Source: Euphorbia lathyris
Taxonomy: Eukaryota > Streptophyta > Magnoliopsida > Malpighiales > Euphorbiaceae
NCBI RefSeq assembly: GCF_963576675.1
Contig: NC_088919.1
Coordinates: 49,126,501 to 49,190,500, forward strand
DNA length: 64,000 nt
Direction of reading: 5' to 3'
Numbering within the stretch: the first letter of the stretch is position 1; every line of letters starts with the position of its first letter. Shown here piece after piece: positions 11,308 to 21,131 of the stretch. The notes under the pieces were generated by a model. It was not told the DNA's origin, did not search any database, and worked only from the letters and a program-made list of their open reading frames with translations. The translations under genes and the position numbers were made by a program.

Positions 11308-12088
11308 CCCTGGTCCGCGACCGCGGGTAAAATGGCTCAAAAGCAACCCTGGTCTCTAAATCGACCGCGGGAAAAAAAAAGGCTCAAAAGCAACCATGGT
11401 CCACGACCGCGGGTAAAATGGCTCAAAAGCAACCCTAGTCCACGACCGCGAGTAAAATGGCTCAAAAGCGACCCTGGTCCACGACCGCGGGTAAAATGGC
11501 TCAAAAGCAACCCTGGTCTCTAAATCGACCGTAGGCAAAATGGCTCAACAGCAACCCTGGTCCACGACCGCGGGTAAAATGGCTCAAAAGCAACCCTGGT
11601 CCACGACCACGGGTAAAATGGCTCAAAAGCGACCCTGGTCCATGACCGCGGGTAAAATGGCTCAAAAGCAACCCTGTTCTCTAAATCGACCGCAGGCAAA
11701 ATGGCTCAAAAGCAACCCTGGTCCACGACCGCGGGTAAAATGGCTCAAAACAACCCTGGTCTCTAAATCGACCGCAGGCAAAATGGCTCAAAAGCAACCC
11801 TAGTCTCTAAATCGACCGCAGGCAAAATGGCTCAAAAACAACCCTGGTCCACGACCGTGGGTAAAATGGCTCAAAAGCAACCCTGGTCTCTAAATCGACC
11901 GCAGGCAAAATGGCTCAAAAGCAACCCTGGTCCACGACCGCAGGTAAAATGGCTCAAAAGCAACCCTGGTCTCTAAATCGACCGCAGGCAAAATGGCTCA
12001 AAAGCAACCCTGGTCCACGACCGCAGGTAAAATGGCTTAATAGCAACTCCGGTCAACGACCGTGGGCAAGATGGCTCAAGAGCAAAAG
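11308..12088. repeat. Minisatellite of 39- and 44-bp units in the Tat UTR
   Basis: About 18 units share aaaatggctcaaaagcaacc. They come in two forms: a 39-bp unit continuing ctggtccacgaccgcgggt and a 44-bp unit continuing ctggtctctaaatcgaccgc. The forms alternate irregularly. Single-base variants (gcgacc, ctagtc, gttctc) mark individual units. The array lies between the PMD gene and the 3' LTR, where tandem repeats are known in Tat/Ogre elements and can seed satellites. Confidence 0.92.
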
Positions 12089-12445
12089 GCTCTCTTTAGC
12101 AATTTTGGATTTTAACATCGTTGTCTGTATTTTTACTGGAGCTATCGTCTCGGGTATTTGAGTTGTTGATAGGAACGCCCTTATCTCTTCGTCGGGAACA
12201 TTTTAGACTAAAAATTATTTTTCCATCGACTGTTGTCTGTATTTTGACTGGCGCCACTGTTCTGTAAAATTTCGGCTATCGTCTGGAGTCATATCCTTAT
12301 GGTATTGGTCACTGCCTGGCATAAACACAGGCTGAAACGGACTGCAAATCGGAGGTCTGTGCACCTGGTAATTAATTATTTACTTTTTACCTTTATGTCA
12401 CGTCGTACCCTTTTCACTATTTACGGAAATACCATTCCCTTCTCC

Positions 12446-12452
12446 TATATAA
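12446..12452 (+). promoter_or_regulatory. TATA box of the antisense PMD gene
   Basis: tctccTATATAAggtgg sits about 80 bp upstream of the ATG at 12530. It is followed by a pyrimidine-rich patch (cttctctctcttctccctct), a common layout of plant core promoters. Transcription would start near 12478. Promoter function is inferred. Confidence 0.6.
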
Positions 12453-12529
12453 GGTGGTGGGGTTTCATTTCAACCCCACACCTTCTCTCTCTTCTCCCTC
12501 TCTCTAGCACTAAACTTAGAGCATTCTCG

Positions 12530-15500
12530 ATGGGTTCGGATAGACACGATGGCACGCAGGGTTAGGATGCGGGTTTTGAGAACTTGACTAGAGTGGCTCC
12601 TTTTCAGCATCCTGCTTCTCATCTGAGCCGGACCAACATCAATCCGGTAAGTACCTCCTTAATCTTTACCCTTTGACAAGACTTCTAGGCCTTAGCAGCC
12701 CCATTTTGAACGTCATTTGCATGCTAACCTTTAAGCTGCTTAGAAGACTTTTAGTTAGAAAACGCGAATTTTTATGCACGTGAGCAATGTTTTATGCTTT
12801 TTGTTTATTGAAAGAATATAAACTATATATATGTGAATAGTAAAAATATGAACAATGCATGCCCACAATAACAACGTGAATAGTAAACACGTGAATAGTG
12901 CACGTGAATAGTAAAGACGTGAATAGTGCACGTGAATAGTAGAAAACATGAATAATGCATGCTAACCGCAAAAAATGTGAATAGTGCACGTGAATAGTAA
13001 AAACGTGAATAATGCACGTGAATAGTAGAAAATATGAATAATGCATGCTAATCGAAAAAAACGTGAATAGTGCACGTGAATAGTAAAACGTGAATAGTAA
13101 AAACGTGAATAGTGAAAGTAAACAACTAAATTAAACGCTTTTAACCCAAGTTAGAATTAGATTAAGCTCCTCGCAAGCACGCGGGAGAGTGGAACACCAA
13201 AGAATGATGAATTAATCAAATCCTATACAAATGATCCTACGAATGAAATCTCACAGAGTAACGATCCTAACTGACAGGAACTTCTAGGTTAGATTTAAAC
13301 ATAACTGGAAGAATAACTAGGTTAACAAACTTTTATTAGACTTATGCATAGAAGCGAGGTTCTCGAGTAATGACTTTAGTTTGGCCCTTTGCCTTACCCG
13401 TTCCGTTCCTTCCAGGTCATTGGCATTTCAGGGACCACCGAGGACATCCATATCTGGCATGCCATGCTTAGCCCGGCGGCTAAAGCCCGGGTACGAGAGT
13501 TGGGCTTCGAGCCTTTCATCCTAGCGCTGCCTCGTGCCAACGGAGTGTGTGACCGGCTTGGTCTGCGTGCCTTATGCGAGAGATAGGTAGACTCGACCCA
13601 CACCTTTCACTTCTCGTTTGGGGAGATGACGATCTCGCCCCGCGACTTCTCCCTGCTGATCGGATTGCGGGGTAGCGACATCCCGGTTCCGCTTTTCTTT
13701 GGCATGGTGCGTCCTCGGGTTGACCGAGCTGAGATATCTGCTCTGATCGGACCCGGAGTCTATACAGGTGTCAAGGCCACCCCGGTGAAGTTTGTTACCA
13801 CTTTTGGATTATTGAGTCGCAGGGACTCTTGTGACCGACATGACACGAATCAGGCCACTCGCAGCTTCCTTCTGTACGCTTTAGGCGAGACGATCTTCCG
13901 CACTAAGAGCGGAAACATACATGCGGGTCTCATCCAGGCTTTCCGTGATTTGGATACGGTGTCGTCCTACGATTGGGCAGGAGCCGGCTTGGCTTTCTTA
14001 TATAAATTCCTGGACTTGACTTGCCGGAAGCGCAAGGATTTCGGTGGTTACACTTTTGCCCTCCTGGTACGCCCTCTATCCTTGGCTTGTCTCTTTATTC
14101 TTTTTGCGATTTTCATTTCTGATATCCGTTTCTACGAGCAGGTTTGGGCCTATGAGAGGCGGATTCTTCCGTGCACCCGCAGGAGTAGGCCGCGTACGGT
14201 TAGGCTTCCACTTATGGCGAGGGGGAGTGACTTTGATTTGCGCGATGAGAGGAGGCGGACGGTGGCCCGACTCCTATCATGGATCGACACGCGGAGCTTG
14301 GGACAGGTGAACGTCTCCTAACTATGCTGGATTTTCGTTTGATCTTGTCTGACCTTTCTTTTGTTTTTCAGATTTCGTTCAGATGGGACGACCTCGACTT
14401 TGGTCCCGATTATGCTTATGTCACCCGCATTCAGGGGCAGCAGTGTGTGCTCACCGGCCCATGCGTGCGAGCATGGTATTTGGGAGACTAGGGTTTTACT
14501 GGGGTTAGCGCCACACATTGGACGCCAGGTGAGATTCCCGTGTCCATGTTTGCGGTGAGGGTCATGCCCTTATCGGACATCCGTCGCGATTTGACCCATC
14601 GATTTGCCCCTCGAGATGTGTGGGACCACGCCGGGGGTCGCGTCCAGTATTTATCGACTCTATTGACCCCGTTGGATCCTCCCGAGGTCGCGATGGATGT
14701 GGACCCTGCGGATGACGTGTTTTCGGCGGAGGCTGTTGCTGCGGTCTTCGGTCAGGAGGAGATTCTGGTGAGTGCTTTGTCCTATTTATTCTTTATTTAT
14801 GAGATGGTTATGGGTATTTATTGTGTCTTTACGTGCAGGAGGGTTCCTTGAGGAGCGCTCGGACGTCAAACTTTTTCGATGGTGCTCAGGCCCGGACGTC
14901 TGCGAGTGAGGCTTCTTACCACGCGGGCGAGTCCTCTGGCACTGCCCGACCAGAGCAGCTTCGCCTTGGCACACCCTTCCCGATCCCAGGGAGAGATTTT
15001 CCGGTGATTCATTATGGCGAGGCGGGCGTGGCCTACTCCGGTATCGAGACAGCCCCTTCGATTTTTACCTCGAGGATGCCGTTCGATCCCCTTGATGCCC
15101 TCCATACTTCGAGGGAGACGTGTACCGATTACATGGGATTGTCCGGTTATTTCAGAGAGCAGCTCAACCTGCGCTGTGCCGGCCACCTGGTGAGTATTCT
15201 TATTCTGTATTAGTGTAGTGAAATGTATGTGTGTGATGCACATATGGTATGTATGACTTCAGTTGTTGTCTGTTTTGATATATTTTTTTCTTCTTTTTTT
15301 TTTTTATCTGCAGAGTGATCTTCACGCAAACGAGCAGCGGCTGAGTGAGTCGCAGCGGGATGTCGATGCCAGAGTCGGGCAAGTCTATCGAGAGAGGAAC
15401 GCTCATTGGTCGGGGATGATGCGAGTGGAGACCGAGGGGCGCCTTACCGCAGAGGAGATGATGCGAGTGGAGACCGCGGGGTGCCTTGCCGCCGAGGAGG

Positions 15501-15589
15501 GTCGTCGGGTGGCCGAGGAGGCCTTATCTGCGGAGCGGGCTTCTCGTCTGAGGGACTTTGAGGACTTCTGGGATCTTCCTCCTCATTAG
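12530..15589 (+). pseudogene. Antisense plant-mobile-domain (PMD) gene in the Tat element
   Basis: Six exons can be joined with GT-AG introns, all in phase 0: 12530-12646, 13416-14066, 14142-14306, 14372-14767, 14839-15189, 15314-15589. The product would be about 651 residues. PMD motifs include HIWHAMLSPAAKARVRELGF, THTFHFSFGEMTISPRDF, LLIGLRGSD, FLYKFLDLTC and GGYTFALL-VWAYER. The last exon is a charged, probably coiled-coil tail (SESQRDVDARVGQVYRER, repeated MMRVET). PMD proteins (MAIN/MAIL1 family) act in gene and TE silencing in plants, and PMD ORFs antisense to pol have been reported in Gypsy elements. Three TAG codons break the frame (12563, 13584, 14489), so this copy looks dead. Splice junctions are predicted. 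Confidence 0.8.
12840..13115. repeat. Minisatellite of gtgaatagt units in PMD intron 1
   Basis: Short units built from acgtgaatagt, often in the order cacgtgaatagtaaaaacgtg, with interspersed gaataatgcatgcta blocks. It lies wholly within the first intron (12647-13415) of the PMD gene. It encodes nothing convincing; frames on the minus strand are repeat artefacts. Confidence 0.88.
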
Positions 15590-16041
15590 GCTCATTATTT
15601 ATAGTTTTCTCATTAGTATTACCCCGATGTATGGCTTGTATATAGGGAGAGGGGTGGATAGGACGTAGGCTTTTTATGTAAAAAATGTAGGAAATGTATA
15701 ACTCATGATTCATAATACAATGCATTCAGTAGATTATAATGATTCCAATCATTCTCTTCAAATATATTCATGCCTTTATTTATTTACAAACAATAGAAAT
15801 ACTTAGCCGCTTATACATTATTTTCATAATTGCTCAAAATATAACCACTGTTACCAGGCTCCACCTTTTTTCGGTTTTCAGATCCCAGCGATTTTTCAAC
15901 TCTCCTTTTATTATCCCGGAATTTTCAAACGAGTGCCCTTTCAGATTTTCACCCATTGGGATGTCCCTTATTGTTGCATAGGTCGCCCTTTGTGGGTTTT
16001 CAACCTATCAGGAATTTTCATTTCTTTTTTCTTTTTTTTTT
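15590..16041. other. Convergent intergenic spacer inside the Tat element
   Basis: Lies between the stop of the plus-strand PMD gene and the stop of the minus-strand pol gene, so both transcripts would run towards it. A+T-rich with short T and A runs; no gene seen. Confidence 0.6.
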
Positions 16042-17417
16042 TTACGAAAAGTATTTCTTAAGCCTATCCAGATTGGTAGGTTCGGAGAATTCCATGCCGT
16101 CCATAGTAGTTAGCTTCATCGCCCCTTTGCTTAGGATTTTCTTCACGAGGAATGGTCCTTCCCAGTTTGGCCTGAACTTGCCCCTAGGGTCGGTGTGCGT
16201 CATTCGGATCTGTTTTAGCACCAGGTCCCCTTCTTTGATAGGGCTGGCCTTGACCTTTTTGTTGAAGGCCCGGGCCATCCTTCTCTGATATAACTACACG
16301 TGGTAAAGAGCATCCATCCTTTTCTCGTCTACCAATGCCAACTGCTCACATCGCTTCTTCACCCATTCCGTCTCGGGAATCTCTGCTTCTACTATGATGC
16401 CCCAGTCGACGTTCTAACCGTCGTGCGATAAGCCCATAAAGCGAGCGGAAGCTGCTCGTGCCAATTCCGGTGCGATTCTACTGTCTTTACAAGAATCCTT
16501 TTAAGGTTCTTATTAGCCGCCTCTACCGCACCATTAGCTTGTGGGCAATACGGAGAAGACCTATGATGCTCAATACCGTACTCTTGGAAGAGACTTCTCA
16601 CCTCTCCCTGAAACTGGACCCCATTATCCGTGATCATGTGATGAGGCACTCCAAACCTAGTGATCAAGTGCTTTTCAATGAACTTCCTCATCTTCTTAGA
16701 CCCCAACTTGCTAAATGATTCTGCCTCTACCCACTTGGTGAAGTAATCAATGGCGACTGCAATGAATTTGTGTCCGTTCGACGCATTAGGCCTCACCTCC
16801 CCGATGATATCAATGCCCCAAGCCGCAAACGGCCAAATGGGTGCTAACACGTGCAGTTCCATAGCTGGTAAGTGATTATAATCTCCGTAGATTTGATAAT
16901 CATGGCATTTCTTCGCATATTCATTACAATCTCTTTCCATGGTGAGCCAATAGAAGCCTCGCCTTACGATTTTCTTTGCTAATACTGCTCCTCCCATATG
17001 GGCTCCACAAATTCCCGAGTGTACTGACTCCATTGCCTCTCGGGCTTCTCCCTCGTCCAAGCACCTCAATTGTAAACCATCGGCGTGTCTTTTGTAAAGC
17101 AAGTCGTTGTGGATGACAAATTGCTGAGCTAACCTTCTGATCACAGCCTGATCCCTAAGTTCCGATTCTGCCGGGTATGTTCCACGTTTCATGAAGTTTA
17201 CGATATCGAAATACCAAGGCTTTTCATCTGCTCCTAACAACATTACGTCTTCATAGCACGGTTTGTGGGACCTCCTCAGCACCAAAGGCTTCGAGGCAAG
17301 ATTCCGAGGGTTATCCCATACTGACACTAAAGTGGCCAAAGCATCCGCTGCCTGGTTCTGTGCTCGAGGAATGTGATAAAAACGACACTCGCTGAATCTC
17401 TGCGCCAATCCCTCCAA
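16042..17417 (-). pseudogene. Tat integrase
   Basis: The zinc-binding region (VHSGICGAHMGG ... AKKCHDYQIYGD) keeps His-His-Cys, but the last Cys is Tyr. The catalytic core has Asp in GIDIIGEV, Asp in ITDNGVQF and Glu in NGAVEAANKNLKR. After RTTVRTSTGAS (about 16395) a short deletion with a frame change removes the usual PYSLVYG segment. Reading resumes as EIPETEWVKKRCEQL, meets TAG at 16294-16296 (YHV-Q-LYQRR expected), and continues 16278-16042 through GDLVLKQIR and the GPY/F-type NWEGPFLVKKIL to KKYFS and a TAA stop. Non-functional. Confidence 0.87.
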
Positions 17418-18365
17418 CTAGTCTAGGTATGGATGCAACCTTTCTTCCTTTACTTCCCAATTTCCCTATGCTTGTTCGATAATCAGTTTTGAGTCGCCCC
17501 AAATTTCAACATATGATGCTCCCAGTGCTGCTAACGACTCTAACCCGTAGATGCACGCTTCATACTAAGCCATATTGTTGGTGAGAGGGAAGGATAACTT
17601 CTTTGCCATTGGGACCCTTTCTCCTTCTGGTGAGATAAGTAGCACTCCTACCCCAGCTCCATTTGAGTTAACCGCTCCATCGAAGAACATTTTCCACGGT
17701 ATAACTTCGATTGCGTTCAAGTGCTCATCGGGGAAATCATAGTTTATTTCTTCCTCTTCCGCATTTAGAGGCTGATTGGCCAGAAATTCCGCTACGGCTC
17801 TCCCCTTAATAACCTTTTTCGTTACATATTCGATGTCAAATTCGGACAAGAGCAACAACCATCGGGCTAGCTTCCCTGTCAGAGATAGAGTTCGGTACAG
17901 ATACTTCACGGGATCCATCCGGGAAATAATGATCACTTTGTAAGATTGAAAATAGTGCCGTAGTTTCTTTGTTAGCCATACTACTGCCACGCACGTCTTT
18001 TCGATCATGTTATACTTAAGCTCGTATTCCAGGAACTTGTTACTCAGATAATACACCGCGTGCTCCACACCGGTGTCCCCTTCTTGGGCCAGCATTGCCC
18101 CAATAGATCGCTCCTCGATCGCTACATAGAGGAGAAGCGGTTTTCCAAGTTTAGGTGGTCTTAAAACCGGTGGATTAGACAAATAGTTATGGACACCCTC
18201 CAATGCTTGCTGGCACTTATCATTCCAAACTGTGGGTTGATCTTTCCGTAGCAGCTTAAAGATCGGCTCGCAGATCGCAGTGAGTCGTGCTATGAACCGA
18301 CTGATATACTGAACCTGCCCCAGAAATCCTCTCACTTCTTTCTCATTTTTGGGTGCTGGCATTTC
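17418..18365 (-). pseudogene. pol: Tat pol: RT connection, RNase H and archaeal-type RNase H
   Basis: Continues the pol frame. FLGQVQYISRFI closes RT. LLLYVAIEERSIGAML to SNKFLEYELKYNMIEKTC is the first RNase H. MFFDGAVNSNGAGVGVLL through YVEIWGDSKLIIEQA is the second, archaeal-type RNase H that marks the Tat lineage. TAG codons interrupt it at 17565-17567, 17466-17468 and 17418-17420; each sits where Gln is expected or acceptable (NMA-Q-YEA, EQA-Q-GNW, YLD-Q-LEG). The second RNase H therefore cannot be made without readthrough. Confidence 0.85.
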
Positions 18366-19679
18366 CTATATGGCCTTTACCTTGTCGGGATCCACCTCAA
18401 TCCCCTTGTTACTGATCACATAGCCTAAGATCTTCCCCGATGAAATGCCAAAGAAGCACTTTTTCGGGTTCAACCTTAGCTTGAATTCTGCGATTCGGGC
18501 CAAGAACTTCTCAAGTGCAGGGAAATGCCCCTCTCTCGTCTCCGACTTGACCATCATGTCGTCCACATAAACTTCCACCTCTGTGTGAATCATATCATGG
18601 AACAGTGCCGTAGCCATCCGTTGATAAGTTGCCCCGACATTTTTCAAACCAAACGGCATCACTCTATAGCAGTACGTTCCCCACTCAGTTGTGAACGAGG
18701 TCTTTGCCTTGTGCTTTTCTGCCATCTGAACTTGCATGTAGCCCATGAAGCCGTCAACATTCGTGTGCAAGACGCTCGATGCTGCACTGTCGATTAATAC
18801 GTCGATGTGAGGCAATGCGAATTCATCTTTGGGGCAAGCCTTATTGAGATCTCTATAATCGACGCACATTCTCACTTTACCGTCCTTCTTCGCGATTGGC
18901 ACTACATTTGCGACCCAAGGGGGATAGTCAATTACTTCGATGAACCCTGCTTCTAACTGTTTTTTCACTTCATCTCTGATCTTATCCGCCCATTCCGGCC
19001 TCATGCGTCGGAGTTTCTGTTTCACGGGCTTAGCATCGGGGTATGTTGGAATACGGTGAGTTACGATTGATTGATCGATTCCTGGCATGTCTTCGTATGT
19101 CCAAGCAAATACTATTTCGTATTTTTTAATTATTCTCTCAAATTCTTTCCTCTCTTCAATAGTTAATTCTTGAGCAATTTGTATAAGTTTAGGATTTTCA
19201 TCCGTGCCAAGATTGAAAGTTGACATTTCTATTGTATTGATTTCAAATGTAGGCATGTTATATGAATGAGAATGCATGGAATGATCAGAATCAACATCAA
19301 GCAAGTAAGCAAAATCAGAATTCATTTCATTGATAGTGTTGGCGAGTACATCACCAGATTCAAACAAAGCAGTAATACAATTGTCATCATCGGGGTTCTC
19401 GGGTTTCTCATAGGCCTTGGAGGTGTTGGTCTCGTCCACCGCTCCCACAGTTGCCTCAATAGTGATGACCTGCTCCTCGACATTCAGATCTAACATCATG
19501 ATCTCCTCGATGAAGCAGTTTGCCTCTCCTTTGCCCCAGCTGGTGACATCATTGAAGATCTCAAAGCCTGGCAGAATCTTTCCTTCGGTGCTAACAGCCA
19601 CTTCCGACTCATCATCAGACTCCTCCCAGATGTTGATCGGAACCCTCTGATTGATACCTTCCTCGTCGGAGGAACTTCC
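18366..19679 (-). pseudogene. pol: Tat pol: linker and reverse transcriptase
   Basis: Same frame as the two upstream ORFs, open after the TAG at 19680. A 411-codon piece begins at 19601. The first about 130 residues are an acidic linker. Residues about 205-390 are RT: WVANVVPIAKKDGKVRMCV, DYRDLNKACPKDEF, motif A VDGFMGYMQVQM, MPFGLKNVGATYQRM, and catalytic YVDDMMVKS. No protease is visible before it. The frame stops at TAG 18366-18368, where relatives read Gln before EMPAPKNEKEVRGFLG. Disrupted as it stands. Confidence 0.88.
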
Positions 19680-21131
19680 CTAAATGTCCACGACCATCAG
19701 ATCCATTATGTGAGGGACATTCGGATTTATGTAGGAAGGGTCCGACGATCCATACCGAGCCCAGCCTATCAGTTCTTCATAGTCCTTGAGGAACACTCTG
19801 TTCATTCTTCTAGCCACGAGTGGAATAGCACCCTTCCGGATGCACATGAGTTGCTCCTGATCGCTCAAGGTGACCCGACATGAGGCATACTTGAACCTCC
19901 ATCTTCTAGCATAATCCACGAATGCTTCCTCGGGAAATTGCTTGATCCTTTCTAAATCTTCCAACGACCCTGTCCACGAAATGTACATCTCATACCTCTG
20001 CACAAAGGCCTCCATAAGGGATCCCCAGTCCCCTTTTATCTTTGCCGAGAGCATTCGGTGCCACATCAAAGCTTCTCCTATGAGTGTCTTTGGAAAATGC
20101 TGGACTAACTCACTTCGGTAGAGTCCCGCGTCAAACATGTAGGTGCGGAAAAGGTTTATGTGATCAATGGGGTTCTCATCTCCCTTATACTTAGACATGG
20201 CTGTTACTGCCTCAGGTGTCTCCTCTTCGGGTAACACAGGCATTTTCTCTGGACATTCCCATGCGGCGTATTTCTTGATGAATCTCTTAGTCATTTTTGC
20301 CCAATCTGCTTTAACGTGCATTGGAAGAGACATGTACCACACTAGTGACTCTCCTGCCAATGAGTTGCAAAACAAGCTCGTAATCTCCTCCTCTTTGAAA
20401 CCTAGAGGACCCATAGCCGACAGATAAAAATGCAGGTGCTCCATGGGGTCCTTCCCTTCATTATACTTGCTGACAGTCGGAAACGGACGTTTGATATGCC
20501 CAATTTGCATCACGCTATGTTCCCCTGCCTGTGTTTTGTCTCTTCGATACTTCATCAAAAACAAGCTTAACATCAGTGACCAATCATGCTTAGTCGAGTC
20601 ATGTAGCGATTGAAACCACTTCAAAGGTTCGCCTACCAGCGAAAGATAGAACCATGGAGCGACTTCTTCCACTTTGTATGGCTCCCCAAACATAGCACAC
20701 ACGTATCTATACAAATGAGCTTCGGGGTCTTCTACCCCACTAAACAATTTCAACACAGGCATGATCCTCCGAGATGATACTTCCTCGGTTTCCTCAGTTT
20801 TAGTTCTATCGTTCATCACTTCTTCCGTTGGTTCTTCCTCCAAAACAGACACGTATAAACCATTTCCCACATTCCTTTTCTCATCGGAGTCCAACAGCTC
20901 CTCCTTATTTTCCCCGAAGGATTCCATGACTAAACTTGCTCCGAGCCCAGACCCGATCATGCTCACCCTATGGTTAGGCAATGGATTATGCCTAGTGGAA
21001 GGGTTCACTAACGAAGGATCAACTATCTTCTTTTCCTCAATCAAATCCTGAATCTCGTGTTTCAGTCTCTCGCAGTTCTCAATAGTGTGCCCATAATTAC
21101 TGTGGAACTCACAGTATCCCCTAGCTTGTAT
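19680..21131 (-). CDS. Second Tat ORF with three further gag-like modules
   Basis: Open from 21044 (454 codons) and, in the same frame, from 21131 just after the amber stop. It starts with a knuckle-like YCEFHSNYGHTIENC. It then holds three 69-residue modules at residues 98-166, 191-259 and 283-351, which align without gaps to one another and to residues 173-241 of the first gag. Shared positions include (N/D)P-x2-H, G-(E/A)-x2-x-W and DW-x7-F-x2-(K/Q)Y. Only the third module has the C-terminal half of gag (AFVDYARRWRFKYA, MCIRKGAIPLVARRM). A protease with a DSG/DNG-type motif was not found. The frame ends in TAG (19680-19682) before RT. I know of no described Tat element with this layout. 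It could be a Gag-like structural protein or a remnant of recombination. Confidence 0.75.
   Translation of the reverse strand: MQARGYCEFHSNYGHTIENCERLKHEIQDLIEEKKIVDPSLVNPSTRHNPLPNHRVSMIGSGLGASLVMESFGENKEELLDSDEKRNVGNGLYVSVLEEEPTEEVMNDRTKTEETEEVSSRRIMPVLKLFSGVEDPEAHLYRYVCAMFGEPYKVEEVAPWFYLSLVGEPLKWFQSLHDSTKHDWSLMLSLFLMKYRRDKTQAGEHSVMQIGHIKRPFPTVSKYNEGKDPMEHLHFYLSAMGPLGFKEEEITSLFCNSLAGESLVWYMSLPMHVKADWAKMTKRFIKKYAAWECPEKMPVLPEEETPEAVTAMSKYKGDENPIDHINLFRTYMFDAGLYRSELVQHFPKTLIGEALMWHRMLSAKIKGDWGSLMEAFVQRYEMYISWTGSLEDLERIKQFPEEAFVDYARRWRFKYASCRVTLSDQEQLMCIRKGAIPLVARRMNRVFLKDYEELIGWARYGSSDPSYINPNVPHIMDLMVVDI

Noticed and set aside
11332..12161. Plus-strand ORFs made of repeated MAQKQPWS-type peptides
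   Set aside because: These are translations of the 39/44-bp minisatellite; frame openness follows from unit lengths and there is no start context or homology.
12755..13046. Minus-strand ORFs rich in HYSRFYYSRALF
   Set aside because: Artefacts of the gtgaatagt minisatellite in PMD intron 1.
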